64,000 bases of DNA, from the NCBI GenBank assembly GCA_030425205.1, contig JAUIAP010000019.1, forward strand, positions 1-64,000, read 5' to 3'. The position numbers were made by a program, and so were the translations under genes. Shown in pieces: positions 24,356 through 32,997 of the stretch (within the stretch, counting starts at the first letter, position 1; every line of letters starts with the position of its first letter). Source of the DNA: Anaerolineae bacterium. Lineage in GTDB: Bacteria > Chloroflexota > Anaerolineae > Promineifilales > Promineifilaceae. The notes below the pieces were generated by a model. It was not told the DNA's origin. It did no database searches and saw nothing but the letters and a program-made list of their open reading frames with translations.

Positions 24356-25900
24356 CTATGCTTTTAGCACAGCCTCAACAGCCTCTTTAATCGCACCACT
24401 CGCAACCAGTTCGGTCACGGCGTTCATGTGGTTCGCCAGCACGGTGTCCCCAGTCAGAAACGGCACGCGCTCTCGAATCATGTCGTAGGCGATCTGTGTG
24501 CCACGTCCGAGTTTGATCGTCTCATCGCGTCGCCGCAGGTCGATTCCTTGACAGGCTGATAGCATTTCAATCGCAACGATGCGCTCGACATGCTCCAAAA
24601 CTTTACGGGTGTGTCGCACGGCAATCGACCCCATGCTGACGTGATCTTCGATGTTGGCACTGCTGGGGATAGAATCGGCCGATGCTGGATGCGCCAACAC
24701 TTTATTCTCCGAAGCCAACGCTGCCGCCGTATATTGCGCGATCATCAACCCGCTTTCTAGCCCACCACGCGCCGTCAAAAACATCGGCAACACACCCTGA
24801 TTGCTGTCCGCATCGACTAGCCGCATGATGCGCCGCTCGCTCATGTTGCCCATATCGGTAATGCCGAGCTTCATATAATCCATCGCCAGCGCAATCGGTT
24901 CACCATGAAAGTTGCCGGCTGAAACGACATCAATCGTGTCGGTCGCTTCATCGACAAAGATTAGCGGATTGTCGTTGGCGGAGTTGAGTTCGATGTCAAT
25001 GACCCATTGGGCATAGGCGACTGAATCGCGCACCGCGCCATGCACTTGTGGCACGCAACGCAGGGTGTAGGGGTCTTGCACATTGTTGGGGTCGTCGTCA
25101 CGCAACATTTCGCTGCCTGAAATCAGTTGGCGTAAAAATTTGGCGCATTCGATTTGGCGCGGGTGTGGGCGCACTTGATGGACGCGATCATCGTAGGCGC
25201 GATCTGTTCCATTGAGGGCTTCGAGGGAGAGGCAGGCGGCAATATCGGCCGATAATACCAAATTGATCGCCCGTCGCACCTGTAACGCGCCCATCCCGAC
25301 CATCATCGTTGTCCCATTCAACAACGCCAATCCCTCTTTCGCTTGTAGTTCAATCGGCTCTAGCCCAACGCTCGCCAACGCCGCGCCGCCTTCCATGCGC
25401 TCGCCATTGACCTTTGCCCAGCCTTCGCCAATCAGCACCAACGCCAAATGTGCCAGCGGAGCCAAATCACCACTCGCCCCCAGCGAACCCTGCGACGGAA
25501 TCTCTGGATGCACGCCGCGATTGAGCATTTCTATTAGCAATTCAATCACGTCCAAACAGACACCACTAAACCCCATCGCCAGCGTGTTGGCGCGAACGAG
25601 CAGCATGGCGCGGACGGTGCGTTCATCGAGCAGATCGCCCACGCCGACGGCATGGCTACGAACGAGATTGAGCTGTAGCTGTTTGACTTGGGAGGGGGTG
25701 ATCAGTTTGTCTTTGAATCGGCCGAAACCCGTCGTAATCCCATACGCAATCCGCCCCTCATTGACCAACCGCTCCACCGCCGCCCGTGACCGCTCAATGA
25801 CAGGGTATGCCGCAGCATCTAATGCAACCTTCTGCCCGTCCGCCACTGCAACAACTTCATCGACCTGTAGACTTTTTCCTGAAATAGTTAATTTAGTCAT
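24356..25900 (-). CDS. hutH: Histidine ammonia-lyase
   Basis: 514 residues. The Ala-Ser-Gly triad that cyclises to the MIO electrophile is A142-S143-G144 in GSLGASGDLAPLAHL. It removes ammonia from L-histidine to give trans-urocanate, the first step of the pathway, in the cytoplasm. Other family marks: YGITTGFG near residue 53, NGT in LLNGTTMMVG, and QDPYTLRCVPQVHG. It starts 13 bases after hutU. Length is normal for the family. Contains TCGGCCGA three times. Confidence 0.96.
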   Translation of the reverse strand: MTKLTISGKSLQVDEVVAVADGQKVALDAAAYPVIERSRAAVERLVNEGRIAYGITTGFGRFKDKLITPSQVKQLQLNLVRSHAVGVGDLLDERTVRAMLLVRANTLAMGFSGVCLDVIELLIEMLNRGVHPEIPSQGSLGASGDLAPLAHLALVLIGEGWAKVNGERMEGGAALASVGLEPIELQAKEGLALLNGTTMMVGMGALQVRRAINLVLSADIAACLSLEALNGTDRAYDDRVHQVRPHPRQIECAKFLRQLISGSEMLRDDDPNNVQDPYTLRCVPQVHGAVRDSVAYAQWVIDIELNSANDNPLIFVDEATDTIDVVSAGNFHGEPIALAMDYMKLGITDMGNMSERRIMRLVDADSNQGVLPMFLTARGGLESGLMIAQYTAAALASENKVLAHPASADSIPSSANIEDHVSMGSIAVRHTRKVLEHVERIVAIEMLSACQGIDLRRRDETIKLGRGTQIAYDMIRERVPFLTGDTVLANHMNAVTELVASGAIKEAVEAVLKA

Positions 25901-25913
25901 GATTTCACCTGTG

Positions 25914-27563
25914 CTACTGCATCATCGGAACCTTGACTCCGCGTTCTTTCGCCACTTCAATCGCCCGTTCATATCCCGCATCAGCATGTCGTATCACACC
26001 CATACCAGGGTCAGCGGTCAACACGCGATCTAGCCGTTTCGCCGCTTCGGGCGTGCCGTCTGCGACGATGACCTGCCCCGCATGGAGGCTATACCCAATG
26101 CCGACACCGCCGCCATGATGGAAGCTGACCCACGTCGCCCCCGCCGCCGTGTTGACAAGCGCATTCAAGATCGGCCAATCGCCAATCGCGTCCGAGCCAT
26201 CCTTCATCGCTTCTGTTTCACGATTCGGGCTGGCAACGGAGCCGCTGTCCAAATGATCGCGCCCAATGACAATCGGGGCTTTCAACTCACCAGAGGCCAC
26301 CATCTCGTTAAATTTCTGCCCCGCACGTGCTCGTTCGCCATACCCAAGCCAGCAGATACGCGACGGTAATCCCTGAAACTCAACATCGCGCTGTGCCATC
26401 TTGATCCAGCGTGCAAGATGTTCGTCTTCGGGGAAAAGCTCTAAAATCGCTTGATCTGTTTTGTAGATGTCTTCGGGATCACCAGAGAGGGCGACCCAGC
26501 GGAATGGGCCTTTGCCTTCGCAGAACAGTGGGCGAATGTAGGCTGGCACAAAGCCCGGATAGTCGAACGCATTTTTCAGACCATTGTCAAAAGCACGCTG
26601 GCGCAAGTTGTTGCCATAATCAAAGACGATTGCGCCCTTTTTCTGCCAGTCGAGCATCGCCTGAACGTGTGTCGTCATCGAATCGGTGGCGCGTTGCAGA
26701 TAGTCGGCGGGGTCAGATTCGCGCAGTTTTGCCGCCTCGTCGAGCGTCATGCCGGCGGGGATGTAGCCATACATCGGATCATGAGCGGAAGTCTGATCGG
26801 TCACCACATCTGGCATAACGCCCATTGCGACCAACTTGGGCAGCACGTCGGCCGCATTCGCCACCAGCGCAATCGACTTCGGTTCTTCATTGGCAACCGC
26901 TTCCTCAACCCACGTCATCGCCTCTTCTAAATCATCGGTCATGACGTTGACTTGTCCAAACTGCAAGCGTCGCTCCGCACGCCAGCGATCTACCTCCACA
27001 AAGAGGCCAACCCCTTCATTCATCGTCACCGCCAGTGGTTGCGCTCCACCCATTTCACCCAGCCCCGCCGTCAGCACAAATTTGCCTTTCAGCGAAGACC
27101 AGCCGTTTTGCCGCGCCAGTGCGCCGAACGTCTCATACGTTCCCTGCAAAATGCCCTGCGTGCCGATGTAAATCCAGCTTCCCGCCGTCATCTGTCCGTA
27201 CATCATCAACCCTTCCGCTTCCCATTTGTCAAAATTTTCTTGGGTCGCCCATGCGGGAACGATGTTGGAGTTGGCGAGTAAAACACGTGGCGCATCGGTG
27301 TGCGTGCGGAAGATACCAACGGGTTTACCAGACTGAACGAGCAGCGTTTCGTCGGGTTCTAAGTTGCGAAGCGACTCCAAAATCGCATCGAACGCTTCCC
27401 AGTTACGTGCCGCCTTGCCGCGACCGCCATAGACGATCAGGTTGTCGGGGTCAAACGCCACATCGGGGTCAAGGTTATGTTGCAACATGCGGTAAGCCGC
27501 TTCGATTTGCCAATTTTTGCAGTTAAGTTTTGTACCAGTGGGGGGTTTTATTGTGCGGGTCAT
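25914..27563 (-). CDS. hutU: Urocanate hydratase (urocanase)
   Basis: 549 residues, full length. It hydrates urocanate to imidazolonepropionate using tightly bound NAD. The sequence follows the family from DPDNLIVYGGRGKAARNW near the N-terminus through GGMGGAQPLA-type residues (here LGEMGGAQPLAVTMNEGVGL) and DQTSAHDP to HHGGGVGIGYSLHAGQV near the C-terminus, where the active-site cysteine loop RICWLGYGERARAGQ is also present. It is the second gene of the operon after hutC. A long hairpin lies in the 67-bp gap between hutC and hutU. Confidence 0.96.
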   Translation of the reverse strand: MTRTIKPPTGTKLNCKNWQIEAAYRMLQHNLDPDVAFDPDNLIVYGGRGKAARNWEAFDAILESLRNLEPDETLLVQSGKPVGIFRTHTDAPRVLLANSNIVPAWATQENFDKWEAEGLMMYGQMTAGSWIYIGTQGILQGTYETFGALARQNGWSSLKGKFVLTAGLGEMGGAQPLAVTMNEGVGLFVEVDRWRAERRLQFGQVNVMTDDLEEAMTWVEEAVANEEPKSIALVANAADVLPKLVAMGVMPDVVTDQTSAHDPMYGYIPAGMTLDEAAKLRESDPADYLQRATDSMTTHVQAMLDWQKKGAIVFDYGNNLRQRAFDNGLKNAFDYPGFVPAYIRPLFCEGKGPFRWVALSGDPEDIYKTDQAILELFPEDEHLARWIKMAQRDVEFQGLPSRICWLGYGERARAGQKFNEMVASGELKAPIVIGRDHLDSGSVASPNRETEAMKDGSDAIGDWPILNALVNTAAGATWVSFHHGGGVGIGYSLHAGQVIVADGTPEAAKRLDRVLTADPGMGVIRHADAGYERAIEVAKERGVKVPMMQ

Positions 27564-27574
27564 TTTGGGAAATT

Positions 27575-27624
27575 ATGAAATATGAAGTATGAAGGAAGAA
27601 ACCTTTTCATACTTCATATTTCAT
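27575..27624 (-). terminator. 19-bp perfect hairpin between hutC and hutU
   Basis: ATGAAATATGAAGTATGAA (27575-27593) pairs exactly with 27606-27624 around a 12-base loop. It is AT-rich and has no U-run directly after it on the minus strand, so partial termination, mRNA processing or an intergenic repeat are all possible. It would set the ratio of regulator to enzyme expression if it acts in RNA. Confidence 0.5.
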
Positions 27625-27630
27625 CCTTGC

Positions 27631-28380
27631 TCATATCATCGTGTTAAATTGTGCCTTGAATTGATATTCGTCGCCGTGGTAAAAGGCGCGATAGTAAACG
27701 GCGGGGTGGGTTTTGCCAGCTTGTTTTGTGTAGGTGAGACGTGCGACGGCGAAGATTTGATCGGCCGATCCCACCCCCAACACCTCTCCCCATTCCCCTG
27801 CCTCACGTATCTCCACCGTATGCGTCACGCGCACCAGTGGTAGTTTGTATTTATGAACGAGCAGCCAGTGAATGGACTGCGTTTCGACATCTTCCGTCAC
27901 GAGTTCGGGGCAAAGTTGGGGATTCAAATAGCGTTCTTCAAAGACAATCGGCCGATTATCCGCCAGCCGCAACCGTTCAATATGCAGAACGTCATCCCCT
28001 TCGTTGAGATTGAGATGGGCGGCAATTTCGATCGATGCCGTAACCACCTCTTGTTTCAATACCCGTGTTGTCGGCGTGCGATGTTGCTGCTGCATCTCTT
28101 TTGCAAAATCGCTCAGAATAAACCCTGCCATCCCCTTGTCGCCGGGATCATTGACAAATGTGCCGCGCCCCTGTTCTCGCCGAACCAGCCCTTGCGTTTC
28201 AAGTAAGTCAATCGCTTTACGAACTGTGCCACGGCTGACGCCAAATCCCTCTGTCAACGCTTCTTCTGTCGGCAACTGTTGATTCGGAGGAAATTCTCCT
28301 TTGATAATTTGCTGCTGAAGATATTGGCTAACTCGATAGTATTTTGCCGTTGGTGTTGCAGGGAGTGTCATTGGAGGCAT
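27631..28380 (-). CDS. hutC: GntR/HutC-family transcriptional regulator
   Basis: 249 residues from the ATG at 28380. The winged-helix GntR domain (about 12-78) shows LPTEEALTEGFGVSRGTVRKAID and the wing GRGTFV; the UTRA ligand-binding domain follows (about 95-245). HutC-type regulators repress hut genes and release DNA when urocanate is bound. Two copies of a TTGTATAGA motif stand 25-50 bp before its start, matching the TTGTATNNACAA type of site, so self-regulation of the whole operon is likely. It heads the hut operon. An upstream extension of the frame to 28536 is rejected because it reads through these sites. Confidence 0.9.
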   Translation of the reverse strand: MPPMTLPATPTAKYYRVSQYLQQQIIKGEFPPNQQLPTEEALTEGFGVSRGTVRKAIDLLETQGLVRREQGRGTFVNDPGDKGMAGFILSDFAKEMQQQHRTPTTRVLKQEVVTASIEIAAHLNLNEGDDVLHIERLRLADNRPIVFEERYLNPQLCPELVTEDVETQSIHWLLVHKYKLPLVRVTHTVEIREAGEWGEVLGVGSADQIFAVARLTYTKQAGKTHPAVYYRAFYHGDEYQFKAQFNTMI

Positions 28381-28403
28381 GACATTTATTCTAACAGCAA
28401 AAT

Positions 28404-28429
28404 TTGTATAGACAACTATTTGTATAGAT
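28404..28429 (-). promoter_or_regulatory. Tandem HutC-type operator sites
   Basis: TTGTATAGACAA (28404-28415), a near-perfect palindrome, and TTGTATAGAT (28420-28429) repeat with a 16-bp period immediately upstream of hutC. The sequence resembles the TTGTATGTACAA site of HutC in Pseudomonas. Binding would block the only visible promoter region of the hut operon. Confidence 0.55.
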
Positions 28430-28480
28430 GAATCTTGAAAGGCTTTTTCTTCGTATACGAAAACCTGCCAACTTCGCAGT

Positions 28481-28557
28481 TCATCGGTAGGGATGAACTG
28501 CGAAATGAAAAGCTCATCGGTATGGATGAATTGCAATGCCCGCCTCTCATCTATACT
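28481..28557 (+). promoter_or_regulatory. Dyad promoter (two dyads) of the USP gene
   Basis: Dyads at 28481-28496 (GGTAGG centre) and 28514-28529 (TCATCGGTATGGATGA), 33 bp apart; TATACT at 28552-28557, 38 bp from the second dyad. Predicted start near 28564 gives an 88-nt leader. The region is homologous to 12673-12811. Confidence 0.65.
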
Positions 28558-28651
28558 GGATATTTAATCGAGTTGAACGAACAGAATGATTGGGGGCAAG
28601 TTCGAGAATTTTCGGCCGAATTTGCCAATCTTATTGAAACGGAGGTTTCTA

Positions 28652-29554
28652 ATGTTTGAACGAATTTTAGTCCCACTGGATGGTTCAGAATTAGCAGAAC
28701 AAGCCCTGCCCTTGGCGACTCGCCTCGCACAGGCTAGTGATGGCAGCCTACTGTTGATGCGGTCAGTCGAAGCGGGGCTGCTGATCACCCCCACTAACTT
28801 TGACCAAGACATGAGCTATCGGGAGTGGGAGAAAGCTCATCGCCGCAGACAGGCAACTGCTTATCTAAAAGCGCTTCAGAAATCAGATGCTCTTAAGGGT
28901 GTTTCAACTCGTTCCATCACCCCTGAGGGTGAGCCAGCGTCGGTCATTATCAATCTGGCTGCCAATGAAGATTGTGACCTGATCGTGATGACGACAAACG
29001 GCGAGCGTGGCTTGATGCGCTGGATATTTGGGAGTGTGACGGAGCGTGTCTTGCGGAATGCGTCGTGTCCTGTGTTGATTATGCGCGGAGATCGGCCGAT
29101 TCAACATATCCTCGTCCCACTCGACGGCTCCAAAATGGCAGAGGCATCCATCGCCCCCGCGCTTGAAGTTGCTAGACGACTCGATGCAGCCATCACGTTG
29201 CTGCGCGTTGACGATTCTCTCGCGCAGCTTGATGATGCGTCATTCGACGCACTCGACCAAGTGGAACCAGGTATGTCAGAGGTGATGCGTGTTAGCTATG
29301 CTCAGCGTGGTGAAGCGTATTTGTCAGCCGTGCGTAATCGTTTGGATACGACTGTACCAGTCAACACGATTGCCCTTACTGGCAAGCCCGTCGATGCTAT
29401 TTTGGACACAGCTGTATCAGAGTCTTGTGACCTGATCGTGATGAGTACGCACGGGCGTAGCGGGATACAACGTTGGGTGTATGGGAGTGTGACGGAAAAG
29501 GTATTGCATTCGGCCGAAATCCCATTGCTAATCGTACGCACTGAGTTTGCATAA
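28652..29554 (+). CDS. Tandem universal stress protein (complete copy)
   Basis: 300 residues with two full USP domains (1-148 and 150-300). Each begins with a strand-loop ILVPLDGS and ends with the nucleotide-binding pattern: TNGERGLMRWIFGS in domain 1 and STHGRSGIQRWVYGS in domain 2. Tandem USPs are cytoplasmic stress proteins, often induced by low oxygen or growth arrest. GGAGG precedes the ATG; a dyad promoter lies upstream. The gene is followed by a PRC-barrel-like protein and a CPA2 antiporter on the same strand. A copy with a deletion lies at 12811-13647. Confidence 0.93.
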   Translation: MFERILVPLDGSELAEQALPLATRLAQASDGSLLLMRSVEAGLLITPTNFDQDMSYREWEKAHRRRQATAYLKALQKSDALKGVSTRSITPEGEPASVIINLAANEDCDLIVMTTNGERGLMRWIFGSVTERVLRNASCPVLIMRGDRPIQHILVPLDGSKMAEASIAPALEVARRLDAAITLLRVDDSLAQLDDASFDALDQVEPGMSEVMRVSYAQRGEAYLSAVRNRLDTTVPVNTIALTGKPVDAILDTAVSESCDLIVMSTHGRSGIQRWVYGSVTEKVLHSAEIPLLIVRTEFA

Positions 29555-29641
29555 TGATCCAAAGTCGCGCAGAGTCATGCATCTAAGAGAAAAGCATGAA
29601 CCAAACTTTTGAGCATTGCAGAAATAATTAAGGAGATAATC

Positions 29642-30019
29642 ATGAGTTTTAACCGACATATCAATCAACATATTGCGCCACGCAACGAAGAGGCGCTGAC
29701 GATGTTACGCGCTAAAAAACTGCGTCGCGGAGCGGCTGTCTGGACGGCCGACGAACATAACATTGGTGAAGCTATACGCCTGCACCATCGCCAAGAAGAT
29801 GTGAATCCAGACTTGAAATTTTACGGCAGTTATCTTGAACTATTTAGTATCGAGCTGGGAGGTGACGCCTATATTCCAACTGATTTCATCCGCGACTATG
29901 ATCCCGCTGAAAACAAGCTGACCTTGGCGGTCACCCTAAGAGAGATCAACAAAGAGGCGTGGAATCAGACACCATTATTTGTCGCCCATGACAAGGCAAC
30001 AATCGAGCCATTAGCCTAA
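29642..30019 (+). CDS. PRC-barrel-like protein of unknown function
   Basis: 125 residues from the ATG at 29642, which follows AAGGAG at ideal distance; an in-frame ATG at 29609 is rejected for lack of a site. The middle follows the pattern of PRC-barrel/DUF2171 proteins: RRGAAVWTADEHNIGEAIRL, YLELFSIELGGDAYIPTD and FIRDYD. Such small beta-barrels occur in stress and RNA- or membrane-associated proteins. It lies between USP and the antiporter and is likely co-transcribed with them. Half of a second copy survives at 17071-17246. Assignment to the fold is tentative. Confidence 0.6.
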   Translation: MSFNRHINQHIAPRNEEALTMLRAKKLRRGAAVWTADEHNIGEAIRLHHRQEDVNPDLKFYGSYLELFSIELGGDAYIPTDFIRDYDPAENKLTLAVTLREINKEAWNQTPLFVAHDKATIEPLA

Positions 30020-30054
30020 ATTGCGGCGTAAGGTGAAGAAGGATAGTCGAACGA

Positions 30055-31755
30055 ATGGGAATTGCCGCAGATATTACTGTTATTGTTGTCGCTGGTTTGA
30101 TCGGGGGATTAATTGCCCAACGTCTAAAACAGCCCTTATTGTTGGGCTACATTTTGGCTGGTGTCATGGTTGGCCCGTTCACCATCGGGCCAACTGTCTC
30201 AGACGCACATGAGATAGAGCTGCTGGCTGAGATTGGGGTTGCTCTATTGCTATTTGCGCTTGGGTTGGAATTTTCCTTAAAAGAGTTGCAACCCGTGCGA
30301 AAAATCGCCCTCATCGGTACGCCGATTCAGATCGTATTGTCGATGGGGGTTGGTTACGGGATCGGTCAGCTTTTGGGCTGGGATTGGTTTGCATCCCTCT
30401 GGTTTGGTGGGCTGATTTCACTCTCTAGCACCATGGTGGTGTTGAAAACGCTCATGAGTCAGGGGCGTATGGGAACGCTATCCAGCCGCGTCATGATCGG
30501 GATGCTGATTGTGCAAGATTTGGCGGTCGTCCCCCTGATGATTATTCTGCCCGAACTGAATAAGCCGGGCGCGGGATTGTCCGTTTTGGGCGTAGCGGCG
30601 GTTAAGGCGATCATCTTTCTGATTTTAATCGTGGTGGTCGGAACGAAGCTCCTGCCCCGCTTGGTCGACTACGTTGTCGGGTGGAACTCACGCGAGCTCT
30701 TTCTCATCGCCATCACGGCTATCGCACTCGGTATCGGGTATGTCACCTATCTATTTGGCCTCTCATTTGCATTTGGCGCATTTGTTGCGGGCATCGTGTT
30801 GAGCGAATCTGACTATAGCCATCAGGCACTCAGCGACATTATTCCGCTGCGCGATCTGTTTGGGCTGTTGTTTTTCGTTTCCGTCGGAATGCTGCTAGAC
30901 CCTTACTTTGTGATTGAAAATTGGTTGATGGTCTTGTGGGTCGTCCTGTTGGTCAGCGTGGGGAAGGCACTCATATTTGGTACGCTGAGCCATCTGTTCA
31001 AGTACGGCAACATCGTTCCCTATGCCGCTGGTTTAACCCTCTTTCAGGCGGGTGAATTTTCGTTTGTGCTGGCGCAGGTAGGCGTTAGTACAGACTCGAT
31101 TGGGGAAGAACTGTACGCACTTATCCTGTCTGTGGCGGTAATCACGATGCTGTTGACACCATTTGTGTCAGGCCTAACCCCGCGCCTTTATGCACGCCTG
31201 AAACGTCATGTCAAACGAGAGCCACTGCAATCGGTCAACCTGCCAGAGAGCGGATTGCGCGATCATATTGTGATTGCTGGCGGGGGTCGTGTTGGGCTGC
31301 ATATGGCGCATGTTTTACAAAGTTTGGGATTGGGATTTGTGCTGCTTGAGCTTGATTTTCGGCGAGTTGAACAGGCAAAAACGGCACTGTTTCCCGTCAT
31401 TTTTGGGGATGCCAGTCAGGAGGTTGTGCTAGATGCGGCACACATAACCACTGCACGGCTATTGCTCATAACCACGCCAGCTATCGAAACAACACGCTCG
31501 ATTGTCTTTCAGGCGCGTCGCACGAATCCTGACGTGCCAATTGTGGCAAGAGCAGAGGGTGTCGAGGCGATACAGGCACTGTTTGAAGCGGGCGTTTATA
31601 AGGTGGTGCAGCCAGAGTTTGAAGCCAGCTTAGGAATGACCCGCCAAGCACTGCGCCACTGTGCCATGTCATCATCTGAAATTCAAGAGCTGATTGATTC
31701 AAGTCGTCATGATTTGTATGCGTCGGAGCACGATGAGTTAAGAAAATCAATATGA
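30055..31755 (+). CDS. CPA2-family monovalent cation:proton antiporter with RCK domain
   Basis: 566 residues. The first 380 form about 12 transmembrane helices of the Kef/YbaL type (GYILAGVMVGPFTIGP near residue 30, LLFALGLEFSLKEL near 65). A TrkA-N/RCK domain follows from about 400, with the nucleotide-binding loop VIAGGGRVGLHMAHV and the distal LELD acidic end. These proteins exchange K+ or Na+ for protons and are gated by nucleotides. The C-terminal end is short, without a TrkA-C domain. It overlaps the next gene by four bases (ATGA). Together with the MscS channel two genes downstream it suggests a role in ion or osmotic homeostasis. Confidence 0.9.
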   Translation: MGIAADITVIVVAGLIGGLIAQRLKQPLLLGYILAGVMVGPFTIGPTVSDAHEIELLAEIGVALLLFALGLEFSLKELQPVRKIALIGTPIQIVLSMGVGYGIGQLLGWDWFASLWFGGLISLSSTMVVLKTLMSQGRMGTLSSRVMIGMLIVQDLAVVPLMIILPELNKPGAGLSVLGVAAVKAIIFLILIVVVGTKLLPRLVDYVVGWNSRELFLIAITAIALGIGYVTYLFGLSFAFGAFVAGIVLSESDYSHQALSDIIPLRDLFGLLFFVSVGMLLDPYFVIENWLMVLWVVLLVSVGKALIFGTLSHLFKYGNIVPYAAGLTLFQAGEFSFVLAQVGVSTDSIGEELYALILSVAVITMLLTPFVSGLTPRLYARLKRHVKREPLQSVNLPESGLRDHIVIAGGGRVGLHMAHVLQSLGLGFVLLELDFRRVEQAKTALFPVIFGDASQEVVLDAAHITTARLLLITTPAIETTRSIVFQARRTNPDVPIVARAEGVEAIQALFEAGVYKVVQPEFEASLGMTRQALRHCAMSSSEIQELIDSSRHDLYASEHDELRKSI

Positions 31756-32996
31756 AACAAACCTACTTATTAGGATTGATCACACTGCTACTGCTCGCGC
31801 TGTCTGCATGTCAAACCAGTGCGGACGAGAACACACTCAGCGGTACGGCAATCCTTTGGTATCCAGCGGGCGTTAACGAAGAAAGAGCTATCGGCACAAT
31901 TTTGAAGCAGTTTGCCGACATAAATCCCGCTGTACGGATCGTTGCCGTGCCGATTGAAGAAGATGAACTTGCCCAACGCTTTCGTGATACGGTGGAGCAA
32001 GGGCTAGGCCCCGACATGGTGGTTGGGCTAAACAGCTATATTGGTGAGTGGGCAGATACGGGCTTGATTCGACCTGTCCTCACTGACACGGTCAATTTAA
32101 CGCTGTTTAGTGATACGGTCGTGCATTCGGCCGAATATCAAAACCAGCTCTACGGTGTCCCGCTTGCGCTCAGACCACAGGCACTTCTCATCAATCATCC
32201 CGTCGAAACCACGCCGTTGCCCCCACCTCCGTCAACACTGGATGCGCTATTGCAACAAACAGATGCGGGTGAGCTTGCGCTGCTCAACGCTAATTTTTGG
32301 TCAGCCTACTGGGGAATCAAATCGTTTGGTGGCAATGCGCTGCTCGATGCGGACGGGCGCGTGACATTTTCGGCCGATGCAATCAGGGCATGGTTGGGAT
32401 GGCTTAAACAAACACAAGACAACCCCAATCTCATCATTAGCCGTGACGACATCGCCCTACGCAATTTGTTCCTTGAAGGTGACAGCACCTACTACATCGC
32501 CGATTATGAGTTCCTGCCCGACGCGCTCAGCGTGTTAACCGATACGTTACAGATCGCTGCACTGCCCGTCGGCACAGTCAGTCGCAGTGGGTCACCGCTC
32601 ATCATGGAAACGCTGCTGTTCAACGCTGAATCATCAGACACACAGATTGCGATTACGAATGCACTCGCTCGCTTTTTTGTCACGGCCGAACCACAAGCGG
32701 TGTTGCTGCGTCTGACGGCTCGCGTTCCTGCCAATCGACTTGTACGCATTGATTCACGTATTTATCCAGCCATCGCCGCCTTGCAAACACAAGCACAAGC
32801 CGCAACGCCTTATCCAAATGGTCTGCCGTTTGCAGAGATTGAGGCTATCGGCAATTTTATGATTGCCAACGTGTTGTCCGACGTTTCGACAGTAGATGAG
32901 GCGGTCTGTCAATTTGGCGAGTCAGTCAAATTCCTATTGGAGGCGCAATTTAATCAAACAGGCTGGCAACATTGTCAGTGGCTGGAGGGCAGTTAG
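31752..32996 (+). CDS. Extracellular solute-binding lipoprotein (ABC-type family 1)
   Basis: 414 residues. A lipoprotein signal ends in LSAC with C20 as the lipidated residue. The mature part resembles family 1 (sugar-type) binding proteins: GTAILWYPAGVNEERA at the N-terminus, GLGPDMVVGLNSYIGEWADTGLI and a hinge-like middle. No permease or ATPase gene is nearby, so it is an orphan binding protein, or it serves as a sensor for the neighbouring transporter genes. It overlaps the antiporter gene by four bases and is followed after one base by the MscS gene, so all three are co-expressed; this combination is unusual. Confidence 0.8.
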   Translation: MKQTYLLGLITLLLLALSACQTSADENTLSGTAILWYPAGVNEERAIGTILKQFADINPAVRIVAVPIEEDELAQRFRDTVEQGLGPDMVVGLNSYIGEWADTGLIRPVLTDTVNLTLFSDTVVHSAEYQNQLYGVPLALRPQALLINHPVETTPLPPPPSTLDALLQQTDAGELALLNANFWSAYWGIKSFGGNALLDADGRVTFSADAIRAWLGWLKQTQDNPNLIISRDDIALRNLFLEGDSTYYIADYEFLPDALSVLTDTLQIAALPVGTVSRSGSPLIMETLLFNAESSDTQIAITNALARFFVTAEPQAVLLRLTARVPANRLVRIDSRIYPAIAALQTQAQAATPYPNGLPFAEIEAIGNFMIANVLSDVSTVDEAVCQFGESVKFLLEAQFNQTGWQHCQWLEGS

Positions 32997-32997
32997 G

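Noticed and set aside
27575..27624. Hairpin between hutC and hutU considered as a HutP-like antiterminator site
   Set aside because: HutP is a Bacillus system and this operon has a HutC regulator; the sequence has no NAG repeats.
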